Part shown: positions 8,487-16,114 of the stretch, in pieces
How the letters are laid out: every line of letters starts with the position of its first letter
Numbering within the stretch: the stretch's first letter is position 1
Assembly: GCF_902506575.1 (NCBI RefSeq)
Contig: NZ_LR732544.1
Coordinates: 1,766,163 to 1,826,469, forward strand
Origin: Streptomyces mexicanus
GTDB lineage: Bacteria; Actinomycetota; Actinomycetes; Streptomycetales; Streptomycetaceae
Reading direction: 5' to 3'
DNA: 60,307 nucleotides
Notes under the pieces: generated by a model
The model's input: only the letters and a program-made list of their open reading frames with translations
What the model was told of the DNA's origin: nothing
Databases searched by the model: none
Program-made: the position numbers and the translations under genes

Positions 8487-11279
8487 TCACCGGTGCGAGG
8501 CGAACTCCACCACCTGCTGGTAGGTGGGCCGGTTCTGCCAGCTGATCCTGCCGTGCTCGATGCCGCCCAGCGGACGCTGGGCGATCGAGTCCGCGCACCA
8601 CTGGTCGCCCGCCGCGCACTGGTCGTCGCCCGGGTAGACCTGGGCGGCGGTCGCCCGGGCCGCCTGCTTCAGGGTGGCGATCAGGGTGTCCCGGCAGGCG
8701 CTCAGGTCGCCGCCGCCGCAGTACTTCCTGGCGAGCGGACCGCGCACCTGCTCACCGAGCACCGCCCGGATGTCCTTGTCGACATAGCTCCACCAGCCGT
8801 ACTGGAAGGCGCTGCCGGCGTGCGCGCCGGTCGGGCCGTGCCCGGCCGACGGCGACTCGTCGACGGCCAGGTTGCCGGTCAGGGCGGTGTACAGGTCGCT
8901 GCCGAGGCCGGGTTCGAACTCGGCCTTGACCAGCAGCGGCCACCAGGCGTCCAGGATCCGCACGGCGTCGGCGTGCGCGTACGTCTTCGAGCCGGCCGAG
9001 GTCTCGGTGCGCCTGCCGCCCGCGGACAGCCAGGCGTCGAGCGTGTTCACGGCCGCGGCGGCCGTGGGGTCGGCCACCGGCGCGCTGTCGATGACCTTCA
9101 GCAGGTGCGGCAGCACGTCCTCGGCGCGCAGGTCGGTCAGGGCCGCGTCCGCCATCGCCCGGGTCAGCGAGGCGCGGGTGACCCCGCCGGCCGCCACGAG
9201 CTTGCTCACCCGGTCGTCCAGCAGGTCGCCGCGGTGCACCGAGCCCTCGCCCCAGGGCGCGGCCGTGTAGTCCTTCGCCTGCTTGTTGTTCCAGGAGGTG
9301 TAGTAGTCCTGGTCGATGGAGTTCGGGTGCTCGGCGGGCGGGGTGTAGGCGGCGGTGTTGGTGGCCGGGTCCCAGTCGCGCCACTCGTACGCCGGCTGCG
9401 CCCACACCGGGAACTCGGCGTCCACGCCGCTCGCCCGCACCGGGTTGTCGCCGCTGTTGTAGTACGCGGTGTGCTGCGCGTCGGCGTAGAACCAGTTGAA
9501 CGTGAAGTTGATGTGCTGCGCGGCCTGCTGGAAGTCCTGCGGTCCCTTGACGAAGTCGGGGTCGTTGAGCATCTGGAAGCCGATGATGGAGTCGGCCTCG
9601 TGCAGGTAGGAGGAGCGCAGGGTGGTGTAGGCGACCTTCTTGCCGCCGACGGTGGCGCGGTACTGCACCGGGCCGTACTCGGTGCGCCACACCCGCATCG
9701 TGTAGGAGCCGGCGGCCGTGCCGTCGGCGACCGTGGGCTTCCAGGAGTTGGCCCGCTCGACCTGGTCCATGGCCGTGCAGGTGCCGTGGTACAGGTAGTG
9801 GTGGTCGTCCTGGCACAGCTCGACGGCGTAGGTGTCGATGATGTCCTGGCCGGAGGTGGTGGCGCTCCACGCGTAGTCCTGGCCGCGGCCGAGTTCCACG
9901 TACATGCTCAGGCCGGCGAAGGAGGCGCCGCGGGCGCTGATGCCCGGGCCCTGGATCTCCTGGAGCAGCAGCAACTGGGGCGCGAAGTAGCCGGTCTGCG
10001 GGCCGAACACGGCGACCGGGTGGCCGCTCGCGGTGTGCGCGCCGCTGACCACGAGGGCGTTGGACATGCCCCGGCGGGCGGAGGAGAGAGTGGACTTCGC
10101 GGCCGTGGTGGAGGCGCTCTTGGCGGCGGCACTCGCCGCGCTGCCGGTGCGGTCGTACACCAGCGGCTCCTGGGTCACCGAGCCGGGATCGGGCAGCGCC
10201 TCGCCCTTCGGTGCGTCCGGCTTGGTGGCGTAGGGGAAGCTCTGGCCGTCGTGGAGGGTCAGGACGGCCTCGGGGTCGTTGCGCTCGCGGAAGGACTCCC
10301 AGACCCTGGTGCCCTCGTCGACGCCGTACTTGGCCTGGGCGGCCAGCAGGGACAGGGCGTTGTTCACCTCGCCGCCCCCGCCGGAGCCGAACAGCGAGCC
10401 GACCACGGAGGCCAGCGCGACCAGGTCGGTGACCTTGAAGTGCTCGATCTTCCCGGCGTTGGTGAGCGCGTCCTTGTGGCCGGTCAGGACGTACTCGCCG
10501 GGGAAGTAGCGGCCGGAGTCGGAGGCGTCGATGTAGGCGTTGATGCCGGCCAGGTAGGCGTTCACGTCGGCGAGGGCCTGCTGCCCGCGGGCGCCGTTGT
10601 GCGCGACGGCGTTGTCGATCTGCGCCTGCAGATCGGCCTCGGTGTAGGGGGCGTTGCGGTAGAACTGCTGCTCCAGGCCCTGGTTGGCGGCGGCGCCGCC
10701 GGCGAAGGAGGTCAACTGGCCGCGCCCGACGTGCCGGAAGACGTCCATGAGCCACAGTCGGTCCTCGGCGGCGGCGTAGCCCGCGCCGAACTCGGTGCCG
10801 TAGCGCGTGGTGCCCGTGATGTGCGGCACACCCGTCTTCTTGTCGCGGACGATGGTGACGTCGCCGCGCCCGGCGGGCTTCTCGGTGGAGGCGACCTGGT
10901 CGGCGGGGACGCCGAACGAGGCGTCGTTGAAGAAGCTGTTGATCTTGGCGTCGGTGAGGGCCGGGTAGCCCGTGGCGAGGTTCGCGTACGGACCGAGCTG
11001 GTCCTCGGCGTGACCGGGCTGGGTGCCGAAGCCCTGGTTGAGCAGGATCTGGGCGAGGGTGGCGTTGCCGTTCTCACCGGGCGGCAGGATGTCCGAGCAC
11101 CGGCCGCCGCAGTAGTCGTCCGCGGCGGCCTTCGGGGTGGCGTCCGCGGCCACCGCTTGGGAAAAGGGTGACAAAAGACCGGCAATGAGGACGCATACGG
11201 AGGCCGTCTTCAGGAACCCGGGGAATCTGCGGGGAGTTCTCACTTCGTCGAGCGCGTTGCGTGGGATGCGCCGTGGCAT
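8487..11279 (-). CDS. Secreted penicillin acylase family protein (Ntn-hydrolase)
   Basis: A 930-residue precursor of the penicillin-acylase / N-acyl-homoserine-lactone acylase family. A signal peptide (ASVCVLIAGLLSPFSQAVA) is followed by the alpha chain, with GVPHITGTTRYGTEFGAGYAAAEDRLWLMD-type family features, then a processing site before Ser406 in GMSNALVVSG. That serine becomes the N-terminal nucleophile of the beta chain. Such enzymes cleave amide bonds of acylated compounds (lipopeptides, AHLs, beta-lactam side chains); the substrate cannot be read here. GGGAGGAG precedes the ATG. It is monocistronic and convergent with the NamZ-like gene. Length and layout are normal. Confidence 0.9.
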   Translation of the reverse strand: MPRRIPRNALDEVRTPRRFPGFLKTASVCVLIAGLLSPFSQAVAADATPKAAADDYCGGRCSDILPPGENGNATLAQILLNQGFGTQPGHAEDQLGPYANLATGYPALTDAKINSFFNDASFGVPADQVASTEKPAGRGDVTIVRDKKTGVPHITGTTRYGTEFGAGYAAAEDRLWLMDVFRHVGRGQLTSFAGGAAANQGLEQQFYRNAPYTEADLQAQIDNAVAHNGARGQQALADVNAYLAGINAYIDASDSGRYFPGEYVLTGHKDALTNAGKIEHFKVTDLVALASVVGSLFGSGGGGEVNNALSLLAAQAKYGVDEGTRVWESFRERNDPEAVLTLHDGQSFPYATKPDAPKGEALPDPGSVTQEPLVYDRTGSAASAAAKSASTTAAKSTLSSARRGMSNALVVSGAHTASGHPVAVFGPQTGYFAPQLLLLQEIQGPGISARGASFAGLSMYVELGRGQDYAWSATTSGQDIIDTYAVELCQDDHHYLYHGTCTAMDQVERANSWKPTVADGTAAGSYTMRVWRTEYGPVQYRATVGGKKVAYTTLRSSYLHEADSIIGFQMLNDPDFVKGPQDFQQAAQHINFTFNWFYADAQHTAYYNSGDNPVRASGVDAEFPVWAQPAYEWRDWDPATNTAAYTPPAEHPNSIDQDYYTSWNNKQAKDYTAAPWGEGSVHRGDLLDDRVSKLVAAGGVTRASLTRAMADAALTDLRAEDVLPHLLKVIDSAPVADPTAAAAVNTLDAWLSAGGRRTETSAGSKTYAHADAVRILDAWWPLLVKAEFEPGLGSDLYTALTGNLAVDESPSAGHGPTGAHAGSAFQYGWWSYVDKDIRAVLGEQVRGPLARKYCGGGDLSACRDTLIATLKQAARATAAQVYPGDDQCAAGDQWCADSIAQRPLGGIEHGRISWQNRPTYQQVVEFASHR

Positions 11280-11560
11280 GACTGCTCCTCCCGACGGGGA
11301 CGGGGCGGCACGTTACCGCCGGTATCCCCGAGTTGGAAGATGAACATGCGTCACTTTTTCGGGAGTGGCCCCGTGGCGGACATGACGGTCGACAAGGGCG
11401 AAGTTATGGCGGTCATCGGAAATCGGATGGAGCCGATTCGCGGCTCGGCACGTCTATCCGGCGACGCCCGTACGACCGCCGCGTGCGGCGGCCGTGCGGC
11501 GACGCCGAAGTGACCGAAGTGACCGATGTACAGGTGCAGGTGTGACGGAGGTGCAGGGCG

Positions 11561-12148
11561 ATGGCCGGTTTCCGGAGTCTGGCGAGACAGGTGAGGGACC
11601 CGCGGTGCGATCTGGCGCTGCGGCGCTACTCACTGCGCAAGTGCCTTGAGCGGTTCGCTCCCTACGGGCACAGGGCGACCTGGGACCATCTGTGCTCCCG
11701 GGCCGGGTTCGGACCCGAGGACAGGTCCCCCGATCCGGCGCGCCTCGTGGCCGCGCTGGAGGAGCTGGAGGAGGCGCGGGCGGTCTGGCTCGACTACGAG
11801 GTCGAGTTCGCCCGGCGCCGCAGGAAGGAGAAGCACGACGGGCTGCGCCGGCCGGGCAGCGTGGACGACTGGCACCGGCTGACCTGGGGCGGATTCGGGG
11901 TCGCCTGGGGCGACGCCCCGCGGGTGCACCCGTCCGAGCCGCTGGCGGAGGTGCTGCGCCGGCGACCGGGGAGGCGGCGGGGCACGCGCGGTACACCTAC
12001 CGGTTGCGGGTGTCGGCCACGGCTCGCAAGGGGCTGGAGGCGGAGTGGGGCCGCTGCCGCTGGGTGTGGAACGAGTGTGTGGCCCGTTCGAAGAAGGCCC
12101 ACGCTGAGGGGGAGGCGTGCGGTCCGGCACGGCTGGACAAGATGCTGA
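11561..12148 (+). CDS. Conserved hypothetical protein, 3' end displaced by a TnpB element
   Basis: The start is ATG 11561 behind ACGGAGGTG. The first about 135 codons have normal coding bias (SLRKCLERFAPYGHRATWDH, LVAALEELEEARAVWLDYEVEFA, SVDDWHRLTWGGFGVAWGD) and look like a soluble, charged Streptomyces protein I cannot name. From about 11966 the third-position bias collapses. The frame then runs to 12148 only as an out-of-frame reading of the inserted tnpB. The natural C-terminus has therefore been lost or replaced, and the gene is probably a pseudogene or makes a chimeric tail. Confidence 0.6.
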   Translation: MAGFRSLARQVRDPRCDLALRRYSLRKCLERFAPYGHRATWDHLCSRAGFGPEDRSPDPARLVAALEELEEARAVWLDYEVEFARRRRKEKHDGLRRPGSVDDWHRLTWGGFGVAWGDAPRVHPSEPLAEVLRRRPGRRRGTRGTPTGCGCRPRLARGWRRSGAAAAGCGTSVWPVRRRPTLRGRRAVRHGWTRC

Positions 12149-13152
12149 CGGAGGCTCGTGCCGTCACTCCGTGGCTGGCGGCGGGCTCGTCCGTGCCGCA
12201 GCAGCAGACCATCCGCGACTTCGCCGCCTCCCGCACCAAGGCGCTGAAGGACATCAAGGACCGGCTCCCGCTCAAGCGGCGGGCGGGCATGCCCCGGCAC
12301 AGGCGGAAGCACCGTGCGCGGCCGACGCTGAACTACACCCGGCGCGGCTTCCGTCTCAAGGACGGGCGCCTGCACCTGGCGGGCGGCCTCGTCCTGACCG
12401 TGGTGTGGTGCCGGCCACTGCCTGCCGAACCCTCCTCGGTGCGGGTCTACCGCGACCGTCTCGGCGCCTGGTACGCCTCCTTCGTCGTGCGCGCCCCGGT
12501 CGAGCCGCTGCCGCCGACCGGACGCGTCCTGGGGGTTGACTGGGGTGTGAGGGAGACGGCGACCACCACCTCCGACGCCCACGACCTCCCGCACCCTCAG
12601 TACGGGCTCAAGGCGCAGGTGAAGCTGTCCCGGTACGACCGGATGATGGCCCGCCGCAAACCGGCCAAGGGGCAGGCGGCGTCGAAGGGGTACCGGGAGG
12701 CGAAGAGGTGGCGGGCGAAGACGTACGCGAAGATCGCCCGGCAGCGGCAGGACGCGGCACGCAAGTGGGCGAAGAAGGTGGTGCGCGACCATGACGTGAT
12801 CGCGGTGGAGGACTTCCGGCCCAGGTTCCTGGCCCGGTCGTCGATGGCCAGGAAGGCGGCGGACGCCGCGATCGGTGCGACCAAGCAGGCCCTGATCGAG
12901 ATGGGCCGCAAGCACGGCCGGGACGTGCGGCTGGTGCATCCCGCGTACACCACGATGGACTGCGGCAGGTGCGGAGCGAGAACCAAGCACGCCCTGCCGC
13001 TGTCGGAACGCACCTACACCTGCACCGCGTGCGGAGCCGTCTCGCCACGGGACAAGAACTCCGCGCGCGTGATGCTCCTCCGGGCAGGTCTGGACCCGGC
13101 TGGCATCGAGGGCGCAAGACCTCCCGGAGCGCCGCTCCGGGAGGCTGCCTGA
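11983..13152 (+). CDS. tnpB: RNA-guided endonuclease TnpB (start codon lost or uncertain)
   Basis: The conserved protein begins ARYTYRLRVSATARKGLEAEW and ends about 390 residues later. The RuvC triad is intact: Asp in GVDWG, Glu in AVEDF and Asp in RDKNSARVM. The zinc ribbon CGRCG...CTACG is also intact, so the nuclease looks catalytically competent. No ATG or GTG lies between the element's left edge and the conserved N-terminus. The first in-frame candidates, TTG 12004 and GTG 12010, would delete the first beta strand. Upstream in-frame starts lie only inside the disrupted gene, which is read in another frame. Expression would need a run-in start from the host gene, a frameshift or N-terminal truncation. 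Confidence 0.75.
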   Translation, partial: HARYTYRLRVSATARKGLEAEWGRCRWVWNECVARSKKAHAEGEACGPARLDKMLTEARAVTPWLAAGSSVPQQQTIRDFAASRTKALKDIKDRLPLKRRAGMPRHRRKHRARPTLNYTRRGFRLKDGRLHLAGGLVLTVVWCRPLPAEPSSVRVYRDRLGAWYASFVVRAPVEPLPPTGRVLGVDWGVRETATTTSDAHDLPHPQYGLKAQVKLSRYDRMMARRKPAKGQAASKGYREAKRWRAKTYAKIARQRQDAARKWAKKVVRDHDVIAVEDFRPRFLARSSMARKAADAAIGATKQALIEMGRKHGRDVRLVHPAYTTMDCGRCGARTKHALPLSERTYTCTACGAVSPRDKNSARVMLLRAGLDPAGIEGARPPGAPLREAA

Positions 13153-13190
13153 GCCAGGAATCCCCTCCCTTCAGGGAGGGGAGCAGTCAA
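13060..13190 (+). ncRNA. Putative omega-RNA (reRNA) scaffold of the TnpB element
   Basis: In TnpB elements the guide RNA scaffold overlaps the 3' end of tnpB and the right end, and the guide is host sequence just beyond the element. Here the right-end stem-loop at 13161-13182 and the terminal TCAA are in the expected place. The guide would then start at 13191 (TCCCCCAGATCC...). The 5' limit is a guess; only the right-end hairpin is directly visible. Confidence 0.4.
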
Positions 13191-13303
13191 TCCCCCAGAT
13201 CCGGCAGGTGCTCCGGGGCCGGGCAGATACGGTCGCCGTGCTGGGCGAAGACGAACTGGTGGGCAAAGTCCCACCAGCAGCGGCGCCTGCATGCCGTGCC
13301 GCA
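13187..13303 (-). pseudogene. Coding-like C-terminal fragment next to the TnpB right end
   Basis: Read on the minus strand, about 38 codons with strong GC third-position bias end at a TGA that overlaps the element's terminal TCAA. The peptide contains CWWDFAHQFVFAQHGDRIC and ends PEHLPDLGD. No start codon lies in frame between the sortase stop and this stretch, so it is a remnant of a gene that lost its 5' part. I do not recognise the family. Confidence 0.4.
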
Positions 13304-13346
13304 AGGCGAGGTCAGGAGTGGCGCGCTGGGATGGGGCGCGGCCCGC

Positions 13347-14048
13347 TCACTTCGTCGACGTCAGGTGGGAGAAGACGACGACGTTGCTGGAGTAGCCGGT
13401 GCGGCGGGTGTAGAGGCCGCCGCAGGTGATCAGGTGCAGCTCGGGGCGGCGGGAGTGGCCGTACACCTCCTTGTCGGGGAAGCGGGTCTTGTCGAACACG
13501 CGCACCTTGTCCACGGTGTAGACGGCGGTACGGCCGTCCGCGCGCCGCACCTCGATGTGGCGGCCCGGCTCGACCTGGCCGAGCGCGGCGAAGACGGCGG
13601 CGCCGGTGGTGGTGTCGCGGTGCCCGACCGCGACGGCCGTGTCCGGCTCCCCCGGCGAGGGACCCCGGTCGTACCAGCCGACCACCTTGGGCTGGTCCAC
13701 CGGCGGGGTCTGCAACTGCCGGTCGGCGTCCAGGCCGATGGCGACGACGGGTGCGTCGATCCCGAGGGAGGGGATGCGCAGGTGCGTCGCCCGGGAGCGG
13801 GGCAGCGGCTCGGGCGGGGGCGCGGCGGGTGCCGGGGCGGCCCGGTCGTCCGCGTCCGGGTCGGCCTGCCCGCCGGCGGTGTCCGTGCCGGGGCTGTGCG
13901 GGCCGGCGGCCCGGTCCGGGGCGGTGTGCTCGTGGTGCCCCTCGCACCGGACCCCCAGCGTCACCAGGACGGTCGCGAGCACGGCCGTCCTGGCCAGACG
14001 GTAGGCGCGGGTCCGGTACCAGGGTCTGCGTCTGCGCCTACGCGGCAC
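13347..14048 (-). CDS. Class F sortase
   Basis: A 233-residue membrane-anchored transpeptidase. An N-terminal helix (LARTAVLATVLVTLGV) is followed by a Pro/Ala linker. The sortase beta-barrel has the catalytic His in VAVGHRDT, Cys in HLITCGG and Arg in the following RRTGYSSNVVVFSH. This pattern fits the actinobacterial class F group, whose substrates are poorly defined. ATG 14048 overlaps the stop of the upstream gene by 11 bp, so the two are translated together, pointing to that protein as partner or substrate. Confidence 0.88.
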   Translation of the reverse strand: MPRRRRRRPWYRTRAYRLARTAVLATVLVTLGVRCEGHHEHTAPDRAAGPHSPGTDTAGGQADPDADDRAAPAPAAPPPEPLPRSRATHLRIPSLGIDAPVVAIGLDADRQLQTPPVDQPKVVGWYDRGPSPGEPDTAVAVGHRDTTTGAAVFAALGQVEPGRHIEVRRADGRTAVYTVDKVRVFDKTRFPDKEVYGHSRRPELHLITCGGLYTRRTGYSSNVVVFSHLTSTK

Positions 14049-14712
14049 GGCGGGGACGCCGGCGGACCAGCCGGAGGTACGCGACCGCGCTGACCACGAC
14101 TAGGCCCACGGCCCCGGCCGCGGCCACCGGGGAGAAGGCCTGCGCGGGGTCGACGAGACCGCCGCCGCCCGCGTGCACGCCGCCCCTGGGGCCGGACGGG
14201 TCGCCGTGGCCGCCCGCGCCGCCGCCGTGCTCGTCGTGGTCCTGGTCCTCGATCTGCTGGTTCGGGCCGTCGTGGCGCTGGCCGTCCTGGTGGCAGTTGA
14301 CCCGGAAGATCTTCTCCTTGGGGTTGGTGCCGATGGTCCAGGTCAGCCGGTACTGCCCGTCGGCCAGCGTCATCTCGTCGGTGTGCCCGGAACCGGAGTT
14401 GAGGCCGAGGGCGATGGCGCCGGTGACGGTGGCGCTGCTGGGCAGCGGCGGCTGGGCCTGGATGGTGTACCCCACGGTCGTCAGCTCGCCGAAGTTCGCC
14501 GCCTCCAGATAGAACTTGCAGACGGCCGGGTCGTCCTTCGGGACGCCGTAGGGCACACCCACGCGGTGGATCCTGATGTCGCCGGCGTCTCCCGGAGCGG
14601 CCTTGGCGACCGGCGCCGCCAGCCACGTGGCACCCGCCAGGGTCAGGACCGTCAGGGCCGCGGTCGCACCGACGCGGGAGCCGAGGGTGCGTGGGAGTGT
14701 CAGGGTGGGCAT
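14038..14712 (-). CDS. Secreted membrane-anchored protein of unknown function, partner of the sortase
   Basis: A 224-residue protein. A signal peptide (VGATAALTVLTLAGATWLAAPVAKA) is followed by an extracellular beta-rich domain with FYLEAANFGELTTVGYTIQ and GQYRLTWTIG. A His/Asp/Gly-rich linker comes next, and then a C-terminal helix (VAAAGAVGLVVVSAVAYLRLV) with an Arg-rich tail. The tail resembles a sortase-sorted protein, but no LPxTG or LAxTG pentapeptide is present. GGAGGA precedes ATG 14712. It overlaps the class F sortase gene, so it may be displayed by or modulate that enzyme. Confidence 0.75.
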   Translation of the reverse strand: MPTLTLPRTLGSRVGATAALTVLTLAGATWLAAPVAKAAPGDAGDIRIHRVGVPYGVPKDDPAVCKFYLEAANFGELTTVGYTIQAQPPLPSSATVTGAIALGLNSGSGHTDEMTLADGQYRLTWTIGTNPKEKIFRVNCHQDGQRHDGPNQQIEDQDHDEHGGGAGGHGDPSGPRGGVHAGGGGLVDPAQAFSPVAAAGAVGLVVVSAVAYLRLVRRRPRRAA

Positions 14713-14733
14713 GACGCGTTCCTCCGAGTCAGA

Positions 14734-14751
14734 CGATTTTCATACAAATCG
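14734..14751. promoter_or_regulatory. AT-rich inverted repeat upstream of the sortase operon
   Basis: CGATTT at 14734-14739 and AAATCG at 14746-14751 form a perfect 6-6-6 inverted repeat 22 bp upstream of the operon's first start codon. AT-rich palindromes are rare here, so this is a likely operator or promoter element. Confidence 0.4.
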
Positions 14752-14822
14752 CTCGTTCACCTGACTCTCTTTCACACCCCCTCACCGCGGTGCGGCACCG
14801 ACGCCCGACGCGCCGTCACACA

Positions 14823-16094
14823 TCACTCCTCCGGCGCAATCGCGCCCTGCGCGCGGCACCCTTCCGGCCCCGGCCGGCCTCCCCCGCCGGCCGCCGGGGA
14901 GCGCCCGGCGCTCTCGGGCGGCCCCTCACCGCGCGGCGCGCGCAGGGCGCCGCCCGCGGAGAGCACGAGCAGCGCACCGAGCAGTACGAAGGGCGCGGCC
15001 ACCCCGGCGACGCCGGCCACCAGCCCGGCGGCGGCGGGCGCGGCCACCTGGCCGAGCCGGTTGCCGGTCAGCCGCAGCGCCAGCGCGGTGGAGCGCGCCT
15101 GCTCGGGCGCCGCCCGGACCACGGTCGTCATCGACAGCGGCTGGCCGACGCCCCGGCAGAACCCGAGCACCGCGAGCATCGCGCCCAGCGCCCACACCGG
15201 CACGGGCAGCGCCACACCCGCGCACAGCGCCCCCGCCAGCAGGCAGGTCACGGTCAGCAGCAGCCTGCGGCCCAGCCGCCGCAGCAGCGGGGTCAGCACC
15301 AGCCGGCAGGCGATGGTGGCCGCCGCGCGCAGGCCGAGCAGCACCCCGACCACGGACGGCGCGATCCCCCGGTGCTCGCCGACCACCGGCAGATAGGCGG
15401 TGAGGACGTCGGTGGCCGAGAGCACCGACAGGCTGACGAGGATGCCCGCGGGCACCCCCCGGGCCGCCAGGATGCGCCGCACGGGAACGCGCCCGGGCCG
15501 CGACCCGGACGAGGCCGTGGAGGCCGTACGGGGCTCGATGCGCCACAGCGACGTGCAGGCGACGGCGGCGACCGCGCCCGCGACGAGCAGCGCGAGCGCG
15601 CTGGTCCCGGCCAGGTCGGGGCCGCCGATGAGCGCGCCCGCCGCGAGCGGCCCGATCAGCTGGCCGAGCGAGGCACCGATGGTGAAGTGGCCGAAGTCGC
15701 GGTCCTGTTCGTGCGGCGCGGACCGGCGGGCCACGATCGACTGCGCCCCGATCACGAAGCAGAGGTGCCCCAGGCCCATCACCCCGCTCCAGACGGCCAT
15801 CGCCGGCAGCGAGCCGGCCGCCCCGCTCAGCGCGCAGCCGCCCGCGATGAGCACCACCCCGGCGGGCAGCAGCGGTGCGCACCGGCCGTGGTCGGTACGG
15901 CGGCCCAGCGGCACCGCGGCGAACAGCGGCAGCACGGCGTACACGCCCGCGATCACGCCGACGGCGCGCTCGTCGGCGCCCAGCGCCAGCGCCCGGTAGG
16001 ACACGGCGGGCCGGGCCATCGACACCGCCGCCTGCGCGAAGCCGAAGGCGAGGACGAGACGGAGCAGCCAGCCGCGGTTCCCGCCGGGCGCCAT
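14823..16094 (-). CDS. MFS transporter
   Basis: A 423-residue protein with about twelve hydrophobic helices in two halves, separated by a basic cytoplasmic loop (RTASTASSGSRPGRVPVRRI). The GRRTDHGR segment after helix 2 is the usual MFS loop 2-3 signature. The start at ATG 16094 follows AGG at moderate distance. It lies 20 bp downstream of the CitMHS gene on the same strand and is probably co-transcribed with it. It is likely a drug or metabolite exporter; no substrate signature is visible. The C-terminal tail is Gly/Pro-rich and disordered. Confidence 0.82.
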   Translation of the reverse strand: MAPGGNRGWLLRLVLAFGFAQAAVSMARPAVSYRALALGADERAVGVIAGVYAVLPLFAAVPLGRRTDHGRCAPLLPAGVVLIAGGCALSGAAGSLPAMAVWSGVMGLGHLCFVIGAQSIVARRSAPHEQDRDFGHFTIGASLGQLIGPLAAGALIGGPDLAGTSALALLVAGAVAAVACTSLWRIEPRTASTASSGSRPGRVPVRRILAARGVPAGILVSLSVLSATDVLTAYLPVVGEHRGIAPSVVGVLLGLRAAATIACRLVLTPLLRRLGRRLLLTVTCLLAGALCAGVALPVPVWALGAMLAVLGFCRGVGQPLSMTTVVRAAPEQARSTALALRLTGNRLGQVAAPAAAGLVAGVAGVAAPFVLLGALLVLSAGGALRAPRGEGPPESAGRSPAAGGGGRPGPEGCRAQGAIAPEE

Positions 16095-16114
16095 GGGACC
16101 TGCCTTTCCGGTGT

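Larger units (their letters stand above)
11970..13190 (+). mobile_element. IS605/IS1341-type TnpB element without TnpA
   Basis: The element holds a tnpB-like gene followed by a right end that matches a type I recall as common in Streptomyces IS1341-like elements: a 9-bp stem (13161-13169 with 13174-13182) with a TTCA loop, ending near the TCAA at 13187-13190. No tnpA and no obvious left-end hairpin are present. The left boundary, somewhere at 11960-11985, is inferred from the loss of coding bias in the disrupted gene. IS605-family elements make no target duplication, so none is expected. Confidence 0.6.

Noticed and set aside
13208..13429. Plus-strand continuation of the TnpB-disrupted gene beyond the element
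   Set aside because: The frame is in register with the left part, but its third-position bias is poor, whereas the minus strand there has strong bias.
14038..14712. Sortase substrate motif in the protein coupled to the class F sortase
   Set aside because: There is a C-terminal helix and Arg tail, but no LPxTG/LAxTG-like pentapeptide before it.
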